Shown here: positions 42,274 through 51,862 of the stretch, piece by piece
Position numbering within the stretch: the first letter of the stretch is position 1
How the letters are laid out: every line of letters starts with the position of its first letter
Assembly (NCBI RefSeq): GCF_900176485.1
Contig: NZ_FWYD01000001.1
Span: 434,001 to 498,000 of the forward strand
Source: Primorskyibacter flagellatus
Lineage (GTDB): Bacteria; Pseudomonadota; Alphaproteobacteria; Rhodobacterales; Rhodobacteraceae
Direction: 5' to 3'
Length of the DNA: 64,000 nt
Translations under genes and position numbers: made by a program
Notes under the pieces: generated by a model
Told to the model about the DNA's origin: nothing
What the model saw: only the letters and a program-made list of their open reading frames with translations
Database searches by the model: none

Positions 42274-43584
42274 TCAGCGTTGAGAAGATTCGAAACGACG
42301 CAGCAACGCGTTGCCACGCTCTACCGCGCTGTCGAGCGCGGCTTGCGCGTCCTTGTCACCGGCCCAGACCGCTTCCAGTTCCTCGTCGATGATTCCGCGG
42401 ATCTGATCGAACGACCCAAGGCGCAGACCTTTGGAGTTGTTCGTCGGCTCGTTCGCTGTCATCTGGATCACGGCGATGTCGGTGCCGGGGTTTTCATCGT
42501 AGAACCCGTCCGCACGGGTCTTTTCGCCAGCTTCAGTGGTGATCGGCAGATAGCCGGTATCCTGATGCCACTTCGCCTGGATCTCCGGCGAGGACAGGAA
42601 ATTCAGGAACGCCGCGACGGCCTTGTATTCCTCGTCCGTCTGACCTTCCATCACCCAAAGCGAGGCCCCGCCGATGATGGTATTCTGCGGCTCATCGACA
42701 AGCTCTGACCAGTAAGGCAACGGACGCACATCAAAGGCAAATTCTGCTTCGGCCTTGATCCCTGCATAGCCAGCCGAGCTTTCGGTGAAGAGCGCGCATT
42801 CGCCCGAGCGGAAGTTGGCACCGCCCTCGTTGCGACGACCGGCATAGATGAACTTGCCCTCTTTCGCCCAGTCCCCCAGGGCCGAGATATGAGCGACCTG
42901 TGCGGGGCTGTTGAAAACCAGTTCGGTATCGGTGCCGCCGAAACCGTTATCCTTGGTGGCAAACGGCACGTCATGGTAGGCGGACATGTTTTCCAGCTGG
43001 ATCCAGCTTTGCCATGCGGTCGTCATCGGGCAATCGACGCCGGCCTCTTTCAACTGGTCCAGCGTCGCGCCAACATTTTCCCAGGTGGAAAGATCTGTAT
43101 CGGGGTCGATTCCGGCCTCTTCCAGCATGTCGCGGTTGACCCAAAGGACCGGCGTGGAAGAGTTGAAGGGCAGCGACAGCATGTTACCATCGGCCGATGT
43201 GTAATAGCCTTTGACCGACCCGATATATTTCGACTGGTCAAACTCGGCACCGGCATCTTCCATGACCTCATAGACTGGCTTTACCGCGCCCTTGGCACCC
43301 ATCATCGTGGCCGTGCCAACCTCGAACACCATCAGGATGTCGGGCTGCTCGCCTGCGCGAAATGCCGCGATACCCGCGTTCAGCGTTTCGGAATAGTTGC
43401 CCTTGTGGCTGGCGACGACCGTGTAGTCATTTTGGCTGGCATTGAAGGTCTCTACCTGTTCGGCGACCAGTTCACCCAGACGTCCGGTAAACGCATGCCA
43501 GAACTCGATTTCCGTCTGCGCAAAGGCGGTTTGCGCCGAGCACAAAACCGCAGCACCCGCGATAAAAGATGTTGAATATTTCAT
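42274..43584 (-). CDS. ugpB: Ugp-type glycerol-3-phosphate/sugar ABC binding protein
   Basis: Periplasmic binding protein of 436 residues. The signal peptide ends near AFAQ (residues 20-23); the mature start QTEIEFWHAFTGRLGELV is typical of UgpB. GNYSETLNAGIAAFRAGEQPDILMVFEVGT and LSLPFNSSTPVLWVNRDM are UgpB-like segments. GGGAGA precedes the ATG at 43584. The first gene of the cluster, behind an AT-rich upstream region with a weak Pho-box candidate. Confidence 0.92.
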   Translation of the reverse strand: MKYSTSFIAGAAVLCSAQTAFAQTEIEFWHAFTGRLGELVAEQVETFNASQNDYTVVASHKGNYSETLNAGIAAFRAGEQPDILMVFEVGTATMMGAKGAVKPVYEVMEDAGAEFDQSKYIGSVKGYYTSADGNMLSLPFNSSTPVLWVNRDMLEEAGIDPDTDLSTWENVGATLDQLKEAGVDCPMTTAWQSWIQLENMSAYHDVPFATKDNGFGGTDTELVFNSPAQVAHISALGDWAKEGKFIYAGRRNEGGANFRSGECALFTESSAGYAGIKAEAEFAFDVRPLPYWSELVDEPQNTIIGGASLWVMEGQTDEEYKAVAAFLNFLSSPEIQAKWHQDTGYLPITTEAGEKTRADGFYDENPGTDIAVIQMTANEPTNNSKGLRLGSFDQIRGIIDEELEAVWAGDKDAQAALDSAVERGNALLRRFESSQR

Positions 43585-44084
43585 CAGTATTCTCCCAGAA
43601 AGTGACAAATGCCGGACACGAGATCCCAGTCGCAACTATGTGTGCACAATTGAAGCGCGCCAGTTCAAGGATTAACTTGTGAATAACAGTCGATCTACCA
43701 CGAAGTCACAAAAGTTTCACAGAACGACGCCGCGCATTTGACAAAAACAACTCAGTGAAAAACTGGTTAAGTTTCTCTTTTTTCATTTAAATACAACGTT
43801 ATACGAAATGTTTTTGGACACTTTTTCCAACTTTCGACCTTACCCTAGGGCATGTTGCCAAGGCGCGGCCGCACCTGACGTCAGGATAGCGTAGGATGGC
43901 TGGTTTTTGTTGCGTGTTTCGGAGATCGTGTCGGTGCCTCGAGAATGTCGTCCCGTGCCGTGGAAAGCGCACGCACAGAAAGTTGGCCAAAGCCTGCGTG
44001 TCAGAGCGTCACGCCAAACCTCTAGCAGCCCTCCCGCCCAGACTGGCCTGGCCCCTTCCGCGCGCGGCGAGACCACAACAACCA
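43585..44084. other. AT-rich intergenic region upstream of ugpB
   Basis: Five hundred bases between aglK and ugpB, both leftward. The part 43660-43860 is clearly AT-rich and should hold the ugp promoter. Short frames on both strands lack ribosome-binding sites and family features. A Pho-box-like repeat lies at 43705-43722. I see no gene. Confidence 0.5.
43705..43722 (-). promoter_or_regulatory. Pho-box-like site upstream of ugpB
   Basis: On the ugp strand CTGTGAA-N4-TTGTGAC, similar to the PhoB repeat CTGTCAT-N4-CTGTCAY with two mismatches in each half. It is about 120 bases before the ugpB start. ugp genes of enterobacteria and rhizobia are phosphate-controlled, which makes the site plausible, but the match is modest. 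Confidence 0.3.
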
Positions 44085-45173
44085 TTAGCGGTAAAGCAGC
44101 GAGACCTCGTTATAAAAGATATGAACCTTCGTGGGATCCGCGGTCAGGCGGACGGTCTTGCCACGGCGATCCTTGTGGATGCCCGGCAATTTGCCGATGA
44201 CCGGCTCTCCTCCGCCCTGGGCTTCGAAATACAACAGCGTTACCTCCCCCAAGGCTTCGGTGATATTCACCTTGCCTTCGAAGACGAATGAATCCGTCGC
44301 CTCCACCAGATCTTCGGGGCGGACCCCGACATTGACCTTCAGGCCCATATCCTCCGAACGGCTGGGCACGTCCGATACAGCCGTGCCGCCGCCGTCCAGC
44401 CGGATCGACGTCTGCTGCCCGGTTCCTGTGATTTCGCCCGGTAGCAAATTCATTGAAGGCGAGCCGATGAAACGCGCCACGAATTCGCTGTTGGGGCGTT
44501 CGTACAGGTCCAGCGGGCTGCCGACCTGCGCAATGCCTTTATTGGCCAGCACGACGATGCGGGTGGCGAGGGTCATCGCCTCGACCTGATCGTGCGTGAC
44601 ATAGATCATTGTCGAGTCCGGCATCTGCTCTTTCAACTGTGCGATCTCGATCCGCGTGGCCACGCGCAAGGCTGCATCAAGATTCGAAAGCGGCTCGTCG
44701 AACAGATAGACCTTGGGGTCGCGGACGATGGACCGGCCGATGGCGACGCGCTGTCGTTGCCCCCCGGACAAAGCCTTGGGCAGGCGGTCCAGATAGGGTT
44801 CCAGTTGCAGGATCTTGGCCGCTTTGGCGACCGCCGCGTCAATCTCTTCCTTCGACTTCTTGGCGATCTTCAGCGCGAAGGTCATGTTGTCGCGCACCGT
44901 CATATGCGGATAAAGCGCGTAGGACTGGAACACCATGGCGATGCCGCGCTGGCTGGGCGGCACATCGTTCATCCGCTGGCCGTCAATTTCCAGCGTGCCG
45001 CCAGTGATCTTCTCCAGCCCCGCGATCATGCGCAACAGCGTGGACTTTCCGCAGCCAGACGGGCCGACGAAAACAATCAACTCTCCGGTCTTGATGTCCA
45101 GGTTGATGTCATTGAGCACGTTCACCGTGCCGCCATAGGTCTTTTCGACATCGGTAAGCTTCAGATCGGCCAT
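44085..45173 (-). CDS. aglK: Alpha-glucoside ABC transporter ATP-binding protein
   Basis: CUT1 ATPase of 362 residues. Walker [24 protein letters not shown] and [16 protein letters not shown] are present, followed by a TOBE domain starting near GVRPEDLVEA. It comes last in aglEFGAK, 31 bases after aglA, with AGGAAGGA before the ATG. The position in an agl operon identifies it; the sequence alone cannot be separated from other sugar ATPases. Confidence 0.92.
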   Translation of the reverse strand: MADLKLTDVEKTYGGTVNVLNDINLDIKTGELIVFVGPSGCGKSTLLRMIAGLEKITGGTLEIDGQRMNDVPPSQRGIAMVFQSYALYPHMTVRDNMTFALKIAKKSKEEIDAAVAKAAKILQLEPYLDRLPKALSGGQRQRVAIGRSIVRDPKVYLFDEPLSNLDAALRVATRIEIAQLKEQMPDSTMIYVTHDQVEAMTLATRIVVLANKGIAQVGSPLDLYERPNSEFVARFIGSPSMNLLPGEITGTGQQTSIRLDGGGTAVSDVPSRSEDMGLKVNVGVRPEDLVEATDSFVFEGKVNITEALGEVTLLYFEAQGGGEPVIGKLPGIHKDRRGKTVRLTADPTKVHIFYNEVSLLYR

Positions 45174-45204
45174 GTCGGGTCCTTCCTCATGTCCTTGTCT
45201 TTCG

Positions 45205-46872
45205 TCAAACATCACGCTCCGCGAGGCAGGGTTGCCAGGGGCCGAGATGCAGCTTGCCATCGGCTGACGGGGTGGCACTGCCCAACTCTGCCCCGGTCTG
45301 ATGCCAATCGCCTGCGGGCATCTCCAACGCGCTGGGGGTGTCGCTGAGATTGAAGGCGCAGAAGATTTCCTTGCCGTCTTGCGCGCGGGAAAACCACAGC
45401 ACGTCGCCTTTCCGCCGGACCTCGCTGCTGGTGCCGGTGATCAGCGGCGGATGCATCCGCCTGAAGGCCAGTGCGCGGCGGTAGTGGTGCAGGATCGCGC
45501 CGGGGTCTTGCTCCTGACTGACCACGGAACGTTGCAGATGTTCATTGCTGACCGGCAACCACGGCTTGGCCGAACTGAACCCGCCATTCTGGTTGGACGG
45601 CTCCCAGACCATCGGTGTGCGACAGCCATCGCGGCCCTTGTATTCCGGCCAGAACTCGATGCCGTAGGGGTCCTGCAAGTCCTCGAACGGAACATCGGCC
45701 TCTGGCAAGCCCAGCTCCTCGCCCTGATAGATGCAGACAGAACCGCGCATGCAGACCAGCAGCGTCGTGTAGACACGCGCGGCGGCGGGCGACAGATCCC
45801 AGCGGGTGATGTGGCGGGTGACGTCATGGTTGGAATAGGCCCAGCAGGGCCAGGCATCCGGCGCGGCCTCGTTCAGCTTTGCGAAGATGTCCACCGCAGA
45901 TGCCGCGGTCAGACGCGCAGGCTGCAACAGTTCGAACGGATAGCACATCTGCACCTTGTCGCCGCCCGAGGTATATTCGGCCATGATCTCCAGCCCGCGC
46001 TGCGCATCGCCAACCTCGCCCACTGCGGCTGCGCCGAACGGGTCGATCACGGCGCGGAACCGCTTGAGGAACTCCAGGTTCTCGGGCTGGTTCTTGGAAT
46101 ATAGATGCACCTGATGATTATACGGGTTGACCGAGGGCGCGATGGAGTTGTTACGGTCTTCAGGTGCCAGTGCAGGATTGTCCCGCAACGCCTTGTCCGC
46201 GAAATAGAAGTTGATCGTGTCCAGACGAAACCCGTCGACCCCGCGTTGCAGCCAGAAGGTCACCGCGTCCAGAAGCGCGTCCTGCACATCCGTGTTGTGG
46301 AAGTTCAGATCCGGCTGCGAGGTCAGGAAGTTATGCAGGTAATATTGCTCGCGTCGCCCGTCCCATTGCCACGCGGACCCGCCGAAGATCGACAGCCAGT
46401 TGTTGGGCGGCGTGCCATCGGGTTTTGGATCGGCCCAGACATACCAATCGGCCTTGGCATTGTCCCGGCTGGCACGGCTTTGTGCGAACCAAGGGTGCTG
46501 GTCTGACGTGTGCGACAACACCAGATCAATCATCACCCGCAGGCCAAGACCATGCGCCGTCTCGATCACCTGATCGAAATCGGCCAGCGAGCCGAACATC
46601 GGATCGACGTCGCAATAATCGCTGACATCATAGCCGAAATCCTTCATCGGCGACGTGAAGAACGGCGAAATCCAGACCGCATCAACCCCCAGCGAGGCGA
46701 TATGCGGCAGCCGTTGGGCAATGCCGGTCAGGTCGCCGATACCGTCGCCGTTGCTGTCCTGGTAGGACCGCGGATATATCTGGTAGATGACAGCGCCACG
46801 CCACCAGTTCTTGTCCGTCGGGTCGAGTTGTCCAGCCATGTCTGCCTGCACTTTCTTGGTTTGATATGTCAT
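45205..46872 (-). CDS. aglA: Alpha-glucosidase (GH13)
   Basis: Cytoplasmic hydrolase of imported alpha-glucosides such as maltose, sucrose or trehalose. The product has 555 residues. The (beta/alpha)8 GH13 motifs are DLVLSHTSDQHPWF near 116, GFRLDTINFYF with nucleophile D218, the acid/base E286 in AVGEVGD, and YSNHDVTRH with D350. No signal peptide, so intracellular. The start at 46872 overlaps the aglG stop by four bases (ATGA). Confidence 0.94.
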   Translation of the reverse strand: MTYQTKKVQADMAGQLDPTDKNWWRGAVIYQIYPRSYQDSNGDGIGDLTGIAQRLPHIASLGVDAVWISPFFTSPMKDFGYDVSDYCDVDPMFGSLADFDQVIETAHGLGLRVMIDLVLSHTSDQHPWFAQSRASRDNAKADWYVWADPKPDGTPPNNWLSIFGGSAWQWDGRREQYYLHNFLTSQPDLNFHNTDVQDALLDAVTFWLQRGVDGFRLDTINFYFADKALRDNPALAPEDRNNSIAPSVNPYNHQVHLYSKNQPENLEFLKRFRAVIDPFGAAAVGEVGDAQRGLEIMAEYTSGGDKVQMCYPFELLQPARLTAASAVDIFAKLNEAAPDAWPCWAYSNHDVTRHITRWDLSPAAARVYTTLLVCMRGSVCIYQGEELGLPEADVPFEDLQDPYGIEFWPEYKGRDGCRTPMVWEPSNQNGGFSSAKPWLPVSNEHLQRSVVSQEQDPGAILHHYRRALAFRRMHPPLITGTSSEVRRKGDVLWFSRAQDGKEIFCAFNLSDTPSALEMPAGDWHQTGAELGSATPSADGKLHLGPWQPCLAERDV

Positions 46873-48017
46873 TTGACCGAACCTGCGAGCATACCGCGCA
46901 CCAGATATTTCTGCATTGCGAAGAATACGATCAGCGGCACGGATATTGACACGAAAGCCGCCGTTGCCAGGATCTCCCAGTTGCCGCCACGTGTGCCCAG
47001 AAGCTCCACGATCTGGCGGGTCATCACCGTGGTTTCACCGGTCGAGTCGATCAGGAAGACCAGCGCCACCAGCAGGTCATTCCACGTCCAGAGGAACTGG
47101 AAGATCGCAAAGGACGCGAGTGCGGGAAAGCTGAGCGGCAGGATGATCTTCACGAATATCTGGAAATCCGACGCGCCATCGACGCGCGCATTCTCGATAA
47201 TGTCGCGCGGAAGGCCGACCATGTAGTTGCGTAGCAGATAAATCGCCAGCGGCAGGCCAAAGCCAGTATGCGCCAGCCAAACGCCCAGATAGCCCTTGCC
47301 GATGCCGATGCCCAGATGCAGCTTCAACAGCGGGATCAGCGCCAGTTGCAGCGGCACCACCAGCAGGCCGACCACAGCCGCGATCAGCAGCGCCCGACCC
47401 GGAAAATCCATCCAGGCCAAGGCATAGGCCGCGAATGCCGCGATCAGGATCGGGATGATGGTCGCCGGGATGGTCACGGTCAGCGTGTTGAAAAACGCCT
47501 TTGCCATACTGTCGGTCGCATCCTCGGACAACAGCACCTGTCGGTAATTGTCGAGCGTGAATTCCGGCGGCGCGGTGGCGGTGACAAACACGCGCTCGCC
47601 GCGACGGCCCTCGAATGCGGTGTCATTCTCGTAGCGATAGTTGCCATCCGCCATCACGGTCAGACGCCCGTCCTCGCCCAGATCGGCCGTGTCGCCGGGA
47701 CCATAGGCCGAGATCTCGCGCGAGGACGTGCCCCAGGCGGAAATCTCCGACTCTGAACCGGTCTCGAAAAGATTGCCCTCGATCACATAAAGCGTGCCCT
47801 CCTGCACCTGCGTGTCAGGTGCGGCGGTGCGCAGCACTTCGTTCTGTTCCTGTGGAAACAGTGCCTTCCACCAGCCCGATGTCGCGATCTGGTCCGCCGT
47901 CCGGAACGAGGACACGAACAGCCCCACCGTCGGAAACAGCCAGAGCGCCACCAGAATGGCGACAGAGATATGCACCGCCCATGTCAGAGAGGATTTGGTT
48001 CCTGCGATATTATCCAT
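46869..48017 (-). CDS. aglG: Alpha-glucoside ABC permease AglG
   Basis: MalG-type inner-membrane permease of 382 residues, about 100 longer than usual because of a large periplasmic insertion between the first and second hydrophobic segments (about 45-150), a mark of AglG proteins. The EAA loop reads DIIENARVDGASDFQIFVKIILPLSFP near 274-300. It follows aglF after 12 bases and overlaps aglA. Confidence 0.92.
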   Translation of the reverse strand: MDNIAGTKSSLTWAVHISVAILVALWLFPTVGLFVSSFRTADQIATSGWWKALFPQEQNEVLRTAAPDTQVQEGTLYVIEGNLFETGSESEISAWGTSSREISAYGPGDTADLGEDGRLTVMADGNYRYENDTAFEGRRGERVFVTATAPPEFTLDNYRQVLLSEDATDSMAKAFFNTLTVTIPATIIPILIAAFAAYALAWMDFPGRALLIAAVVGLLVVPLQLALIPLLKLHLGIGIGKGYLGVWLAHTGFGLPLAIYLLRNYMVGLPRDIIENARVDGASDFQIFVKIILPLSFPALASFAIFQFLWTWNDLLVALVFLIDSTGETTVMTRQIVELLGTRGGNWEILATAAFVSISVPLIVFFAMQKYLVRGMLAGSVK

Positions 48018-48029
48018 GATCCCTCTCCC

Positions 48030-49037
48030 TCAGCGCATTTCTTTGCGGGCGTTGTATACGTTCCACACCAGAATGGGCGTCACCAGCAGCATGATGACCA
48101 TCGCGCTGGCAGACCCCACGCCCCAGTCATTCGACCGGAAGAGCTTGTCATACATGTAATTTGCCAGGACCTGCGTCTCCCACTGGCCGTTGGTCATGGC
48201 AAAGACGATGTCGAAGATCTTCAGCACCACGATGGTGATGGTCGTCCAGACAACCACGATGGTGCCCATGATCTGCGGCACCTTGATCTTGAAGAACACC
48301 TGAAACGGGTTGGCACCGTCCACAATCGCCGCCTCGACGGTTTCTTCGGGAATGCCGCGCAGGGCCGCCGACAGGATCACCATGGCAAAGCCTGTCTGAA
48401 TCCAGACCAGCACGACCATCAGGAAAAAGTTGTTCCAGAACGGCGTCGTCAGCCATTGCTGCGGCTCGCCATCCATCAGCCCGACATAGATCGCGTTCAG
48501 CACGCCGATCTGTTCGGTGCCGGGGGGCCGGGCATCATAGACCAGTTTCCAGATCACGGCGGCACCGACAAAGGAAATCGCCATCGGCATGAAGATCAGC
48601 GACTTGGCAATCGCGCCCCATCTGATCCGGTCCGTCAGCTGAGCGACCAGCAGGCCCATTGCGGTCGACACCGCAGGCACCACGAGCAGCCACATCATAT
48701 TGTTGCGCATCGCCTCCCAGAATTTCTGCTCGCCGAACATCTGCGCGTAGTTGTCGAAGCCGACAAATTCCGATCCGCCGCCGGGGATGCGCTGCGTTAC
48801 CGACAGGCGCAGCGTCTCGACCACCGGATAGGCGAGATAGAGGCTAAGCGCGAAGACAGCAGGAAACAGAAACAGCCAGGGCCGAATGATGTTGGCGCGG
48901 TTGATATTGCGCCCTGCATTCGGGCCTTTCGGCGGATAGAGAACCTTGTCCAGAAACTGGTTCGATCCCCAGAAGTATGTGATGCACGCCCCTACACCGA
49001 TGACGATGGTCAGCATGCCCTGAAGTGCCGGATGCAT
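48030..49037 (-). CDS. aglF: Alpha-glucoside ABC permease AglF
   Basis: MalF-type permease of 335 residues. The EAA loop is EETVEAAIVDGANPFQVFFKIKVPQIMG near 231-258, and about seven hydrophobic segments are seen. GGGGAGAGG lies before the ATG at 49037; the frame extends upstream but that part overlaps the aglE/aglF spacer. Second gene of the operon. Confidence 0.92.
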   Translation of the reverse strand: MHPALQGMLTIVIGVGACITYFWGSNQFLDKVLYPPKGPNAGRNINRANIIRPWLFLFPAVFALSLYLAYPVVETLRLSVTQRIPGGGSEFVGFDNYAQMFGEQKFWEAMRNNMMWLLVVPAVSTAMGLLVAQLTDRIRWGAIAKSLIFMPMAISFVGAAVIWKLVYDARPPGTEQIGVLNAIYVGLMDGEPQQWLTTPFWNNFFLMVVLVWIQTGFAMVILSAALRGIPEETVEAAIVDGANPFQVFFKIKVPQIMGTIVVVWTTITIVVLKIFDIVFAMTNGQWETQVLANYMYDKLFRSNDWGVGSASAMVIMLLVTPILVWNVYNARKEMR

Positions 49038-49130
49038 TAGCCTCTCCCCCGTTAAAGTATTGGAAAATGATACTTTTTCGACACCATGCCCCGATGTGCA
49101 GGGGCATGGCGAGAGCATGTAGAGAAGGTC

Positions 49131-50486
49131 TTACTTCAAGCCATCCCAGCTTTGCTGGATTTCGCTGGCAACTTCCTCGGCGGATTTGCCGCCGGTATAA
49201 TCAACCATACCTGTCCAGAACGATCCCGCACCGACGCCGCCGGGCATCAGGTCCGATCCGTCAAAGCGGAAGGTGGTGGCATTGGTCAGGATCTCGCCCA
49301 TCTGCCGCTGCGTATCATTGGCATAGATCGCCGGGTTCACGCCGGTATGCGGCGTCAGGAATCCGGACTGCGCCATCCAAACCTCATGCGCGATGGGAGT
49401 TGCCAGAAAATCGATCAGGCCTTGTGCGGCGGGGGAATCCTTGGTGATGGCGAACAGCGTGCCCGCGCCCAGCACCGGTTTGCCCAGATCCTTGCCCTCA
49501 TAGGCCGGGAAGTAGAAGAAATCCGCGTCCAGACCGACCTCTGTGCCTTCCGGGAAGAAGGACGGGATAAAACTTGCCTGACGGTGCATGTAACATTGCG
49601 GCGGTGACGCAAACAAACCCTTGGGGCTGTCACGAAAATCAGTGGACGCAACCGCGCCCGCGCCGCCCGCAACATAATCGTCATTGCGCGCGAAATAACC
49701 GAATTCCTCGATCGCCTCGACGACACGTTCGTCGTTGAACGGGATTTCATTGGTTGTCCACTGGTCGTAGACCTCCGGCGTCTGCGTGCGCAGCATCATG
49801 TCCTCGACCCAATCCGTCGCGGGCCATCCCGTCGCACCGCCGGATCCCAGACCGATGCACCAAGGCGTTTCGCCATCGGCGACGATCTGATCGGTGAGCT
49901 CTTTCAACTCTTCCATGGTTTCGGGGACTTCGTAGCCGGCATCCTCGAAATTCTCGGGGCTGTACCACACCAGCGACTTCACGTCGGCCTTGTAGGGAAA
50001 GGCGTAAAGATGCGGTTCGCCATCGGCCCCCGCATAGGTGCCCAGATCGACCCAGGACTGTCCGGCGGCATAATTATCGCGCAAAGCTGCGGCGTCATCG
50101 TCGCCCAGAGGCGTCAGAAAGCCACGGCGCGCCAGATCGGAGGCCAGGCCCGGCTGCGGGAACACGGCGACATTGGGTGCGGAGCCGGCCTCTGTATCGA
50201 CAACGATCTGCTGCTCGAAACTGTCCGACCCGGTATAGCGGACGTCAGCCCCGGTGGCTTCGGCGAAATAGGCAAGCACGCTTTCCACAAGCGCCTGATC
50301 GGGGCCGATCCAGGGCCCGAAAACCGTGACCTGCTCACCACTGAAATCATGGGAGTCTGCAAAGGCGTTAAAGCTGTCCCAGTTGAAATCGCCCTCGCCC
50401 GGTGTGAATTGCATATGCCCTGCGGCATGTGCGGTGCCGGCTGTCAGCGCGATCGCAGCAACGCCCGCCAGAAATCGGTTTTTCAT
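49131..50486 (-). CDS. aglE: Alpha-glucoside ABC substrate-binding protein
   Basis: Periplasmic binding protein of 451 residues. Signal peptide MKNRFLAGVAAIALTAGTAHAA. Mature segments VTVFGPWIGPDQALVESVLAYFAEATGADVRYTGSDSFEQQI and PPQCYMHRQASFIPSFFPEG are typical of AglE and not of UgpB or MalE in general. First gene of the leftward agl operon, with GGGAGG upstream of the ATG and the AglR operator in the promoter region. Confidence 0.93.
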   Translation of the reverse strand: MKNRFLAGVAAIALTAGTAHAAGHMQFTPGEGDFNWDSFNAFADSHDFSGEQVTVFGPWIGPDQALVESVLAYFAEATGADVRYTGSDSFEQQIVVDTEAGSAPNVAVFPQPGLASDLARRGFLTPLGDDDAAALRDNYAAGQSWVDLGTYAGADGEPHLYAFPYKADVKSLVWYSPENFEDAGYEVPETMEELKELTDQIVADGETPWCIGLGSGGATGWPATDWVEDMMLRTQTPEVYDQWTTNEIPFNDERVVEAIEEFGYFARNDDYVAGGAGAVASTDFRDSPKGLFASPPQCYMHRQASFIPSFFPEGTEVGLDADFFYFPAYEGKDLGKPVLGAGTLFAITKDSPAAQGLIDFLATPIAHEVWMAQSGFLTPHTGVNPAIYANDTQRQMGEILTNATTFRFDGSDLMPGGVGAGSFWTGMVDYTGGKSAEEVASEIQQSWDGLK

Positions 50487-50730
50487 GGTAATCCTCCCAG
50501 ATTGCGTGTCTTCGCAGAGTCACATAGTTCGCATGCGCCGACGTCAAATCAAAGCGCTTTGGATGCGTTACCATTTCATACAGCATATGGTTGAGTCAAT
50601 CAGAGTTTATATGATAACAAATGCACTTATGCTGCACTGCGGCTTAAGCTGGCGTCCAGGATTTGGGCTTTTATTTCGGCGGGTTTCACGTTTATGGTCC
50701 GTTTATGCAAGCGCTTTGATTGGCCAAATT
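50487..50730. promoter_or_regulatory. Divergent aglE/aglR promoter region with two LacI operators
   Basis: CAAAGCGCTTTGG at 50550-50562 lies next to a leftward TTGACG -35 candidate (plus-strand 50542-50547). GCAAGCGCTTTG at 50707-50718 lies 12 bases before the aglR start. Both share the LacI-type AAGCGCTT core. This layout fits AglR repression of both aglE and its own gene. Confidence 0.7.
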
Positions 50731-51762
50731 ATGAATCTTAAAACACTTTCGGAACATCTTGGCTTGTCCCAGACAACCGTCAGCCGCGCGCTGAACGGGT
50801 ATCCGGAGGTCAGCGAAAAGACCCGCCAGCGCGTGCTGGAATCGGCGCGCAAGCTGAATTACAGCCCGAATGCCCGCGCCAAGGGGCTGGCAACCGGCAA
50901 GTCCATGGCGATCGGGCACGTCATTGCACGATCCAGCCGACATGAAATGGTCAATCCGGTGTTTGGCGATTACACCGCCGGCGCGGGCGAAAGCTATTCC
51001 GCCGCCGGATATGACATGCTGATTTCTCTGGTCGATGACGACAATGAGGAACAGTTCTACCGGGCGATCAAATCCAAAGGCAATGTTGATGGGCTGATCG
51101 TTCACGGCCCCAAGATGGAAGACACGCGCATTGATCTTCTCAGCAGTCTCGGTCTGCCCTTCCTGTCACATGGCCGCGCATCGAACGTGACCCGGAATTA
51201 TGCTTGGCTTGATGTCAACAACTGCCGCGCGTTTCAGCGCGCCACGGAATTTCTGCTTGATCTGGGGCATCGGCGCATTGCGTTGCTTAACGGGCTGGAG
51301 TTTCTGGATTTCGCGCATCGCCGCCGTCAGGGCTATATCAAGGCGCTTGCCGGACGTGGCCTGGAACCCGAGCCGGCGCTGATGCGGTCGGATGAGATGA
51401 CAGAGATTTACGGCTACCGCGAAACCCGCGCGATGCTTGAGGCCGACGATCCACCGACCGCAGTGCTTTGCTCGTCCATCATCTCGGCCATCGGGGTCAG
51501 GCGCGCCCTGTCGGATGCGGGGCTGACAATGGGGCGCGACGTGTCGGTGATCACTTATGACGATGACCTGTCCTATATGTCGAACGGACAGGAGGTGCCG
51601 ATTTTCACGGCCACACGGTCCTCGGTCCGCGAGGCGGGACGGCTGTCTGCGCAGATGCTGCTCGACATGATCCGCAATCCCGGACTGCCGCTGCCCACCC
51701 ACCTGATGGAGGCGGATCTGATCATCGGCCAGTCAACCGGCCCTGCCCCGAACCACACTTGA
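50731..51762 (+). CDS. aglR: LacI family repressor of the alpha-glucoside genes
   Basis: The product has 343 residues. The LacI helix-turn-helix is MNLKTLSEHLGLSQTTVSRALNGYPEVSEKTRQRV (residues 1-35), and the hinge is YSPNARAKGLATGKS. The ligand-binding domain follows (about 60-335). The ATG at 50731 has no good Shine-Dalgarno; translation may be weak, which suits a repressor. It is divergent from aglE and 100 bases before glk, as in described agl loci. Confidence 0.9.
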   Translation: MNLKTLSEHLGLSQTTVSRALNGYPEVSEKTRQRVLESARKLNYSPNARAKGLATGKSMAIGHVIARSSRHEMVNPVFGDYTAGAGESYSAAGYDMLISLVDDDNEEQFYRAIKSKGNVDGLIVHGPKMEDTRIDLLSSLGLPFLSHGRASNVTRNYAWLDVNNCRAFQRATEFLLDLGHRRIALLNGLEFLDFAHRRRQGYIKALAGRGLEPEPALMRSDEMTEIYGYRETRAMLEADDPPTAVLCSSIISAIGVRRALSDAGLTMGRDVSVITYDDDLSYMSNGQEVPIFTATRSSVREAGRLSAQMLLDMIRNPGLPLPTHLMEADLIIGQSTGPAPNHT

Positions 51763-51862
51763 GGCCTCTCATATTCTCTGGCTCGCTTGGCACTCAACGG
51801 ATTTGACGTCGAATATCGTCCCACTGTAAGCCCCGTGCATAGAAACCAGTAGCAGGATTGCC

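Noticed and set aside
43896-44291. 131-codon plus-strand frame near the aglK end
   Set aside because: It overlaps aglK in antisense, has no start context and no recognisable product.
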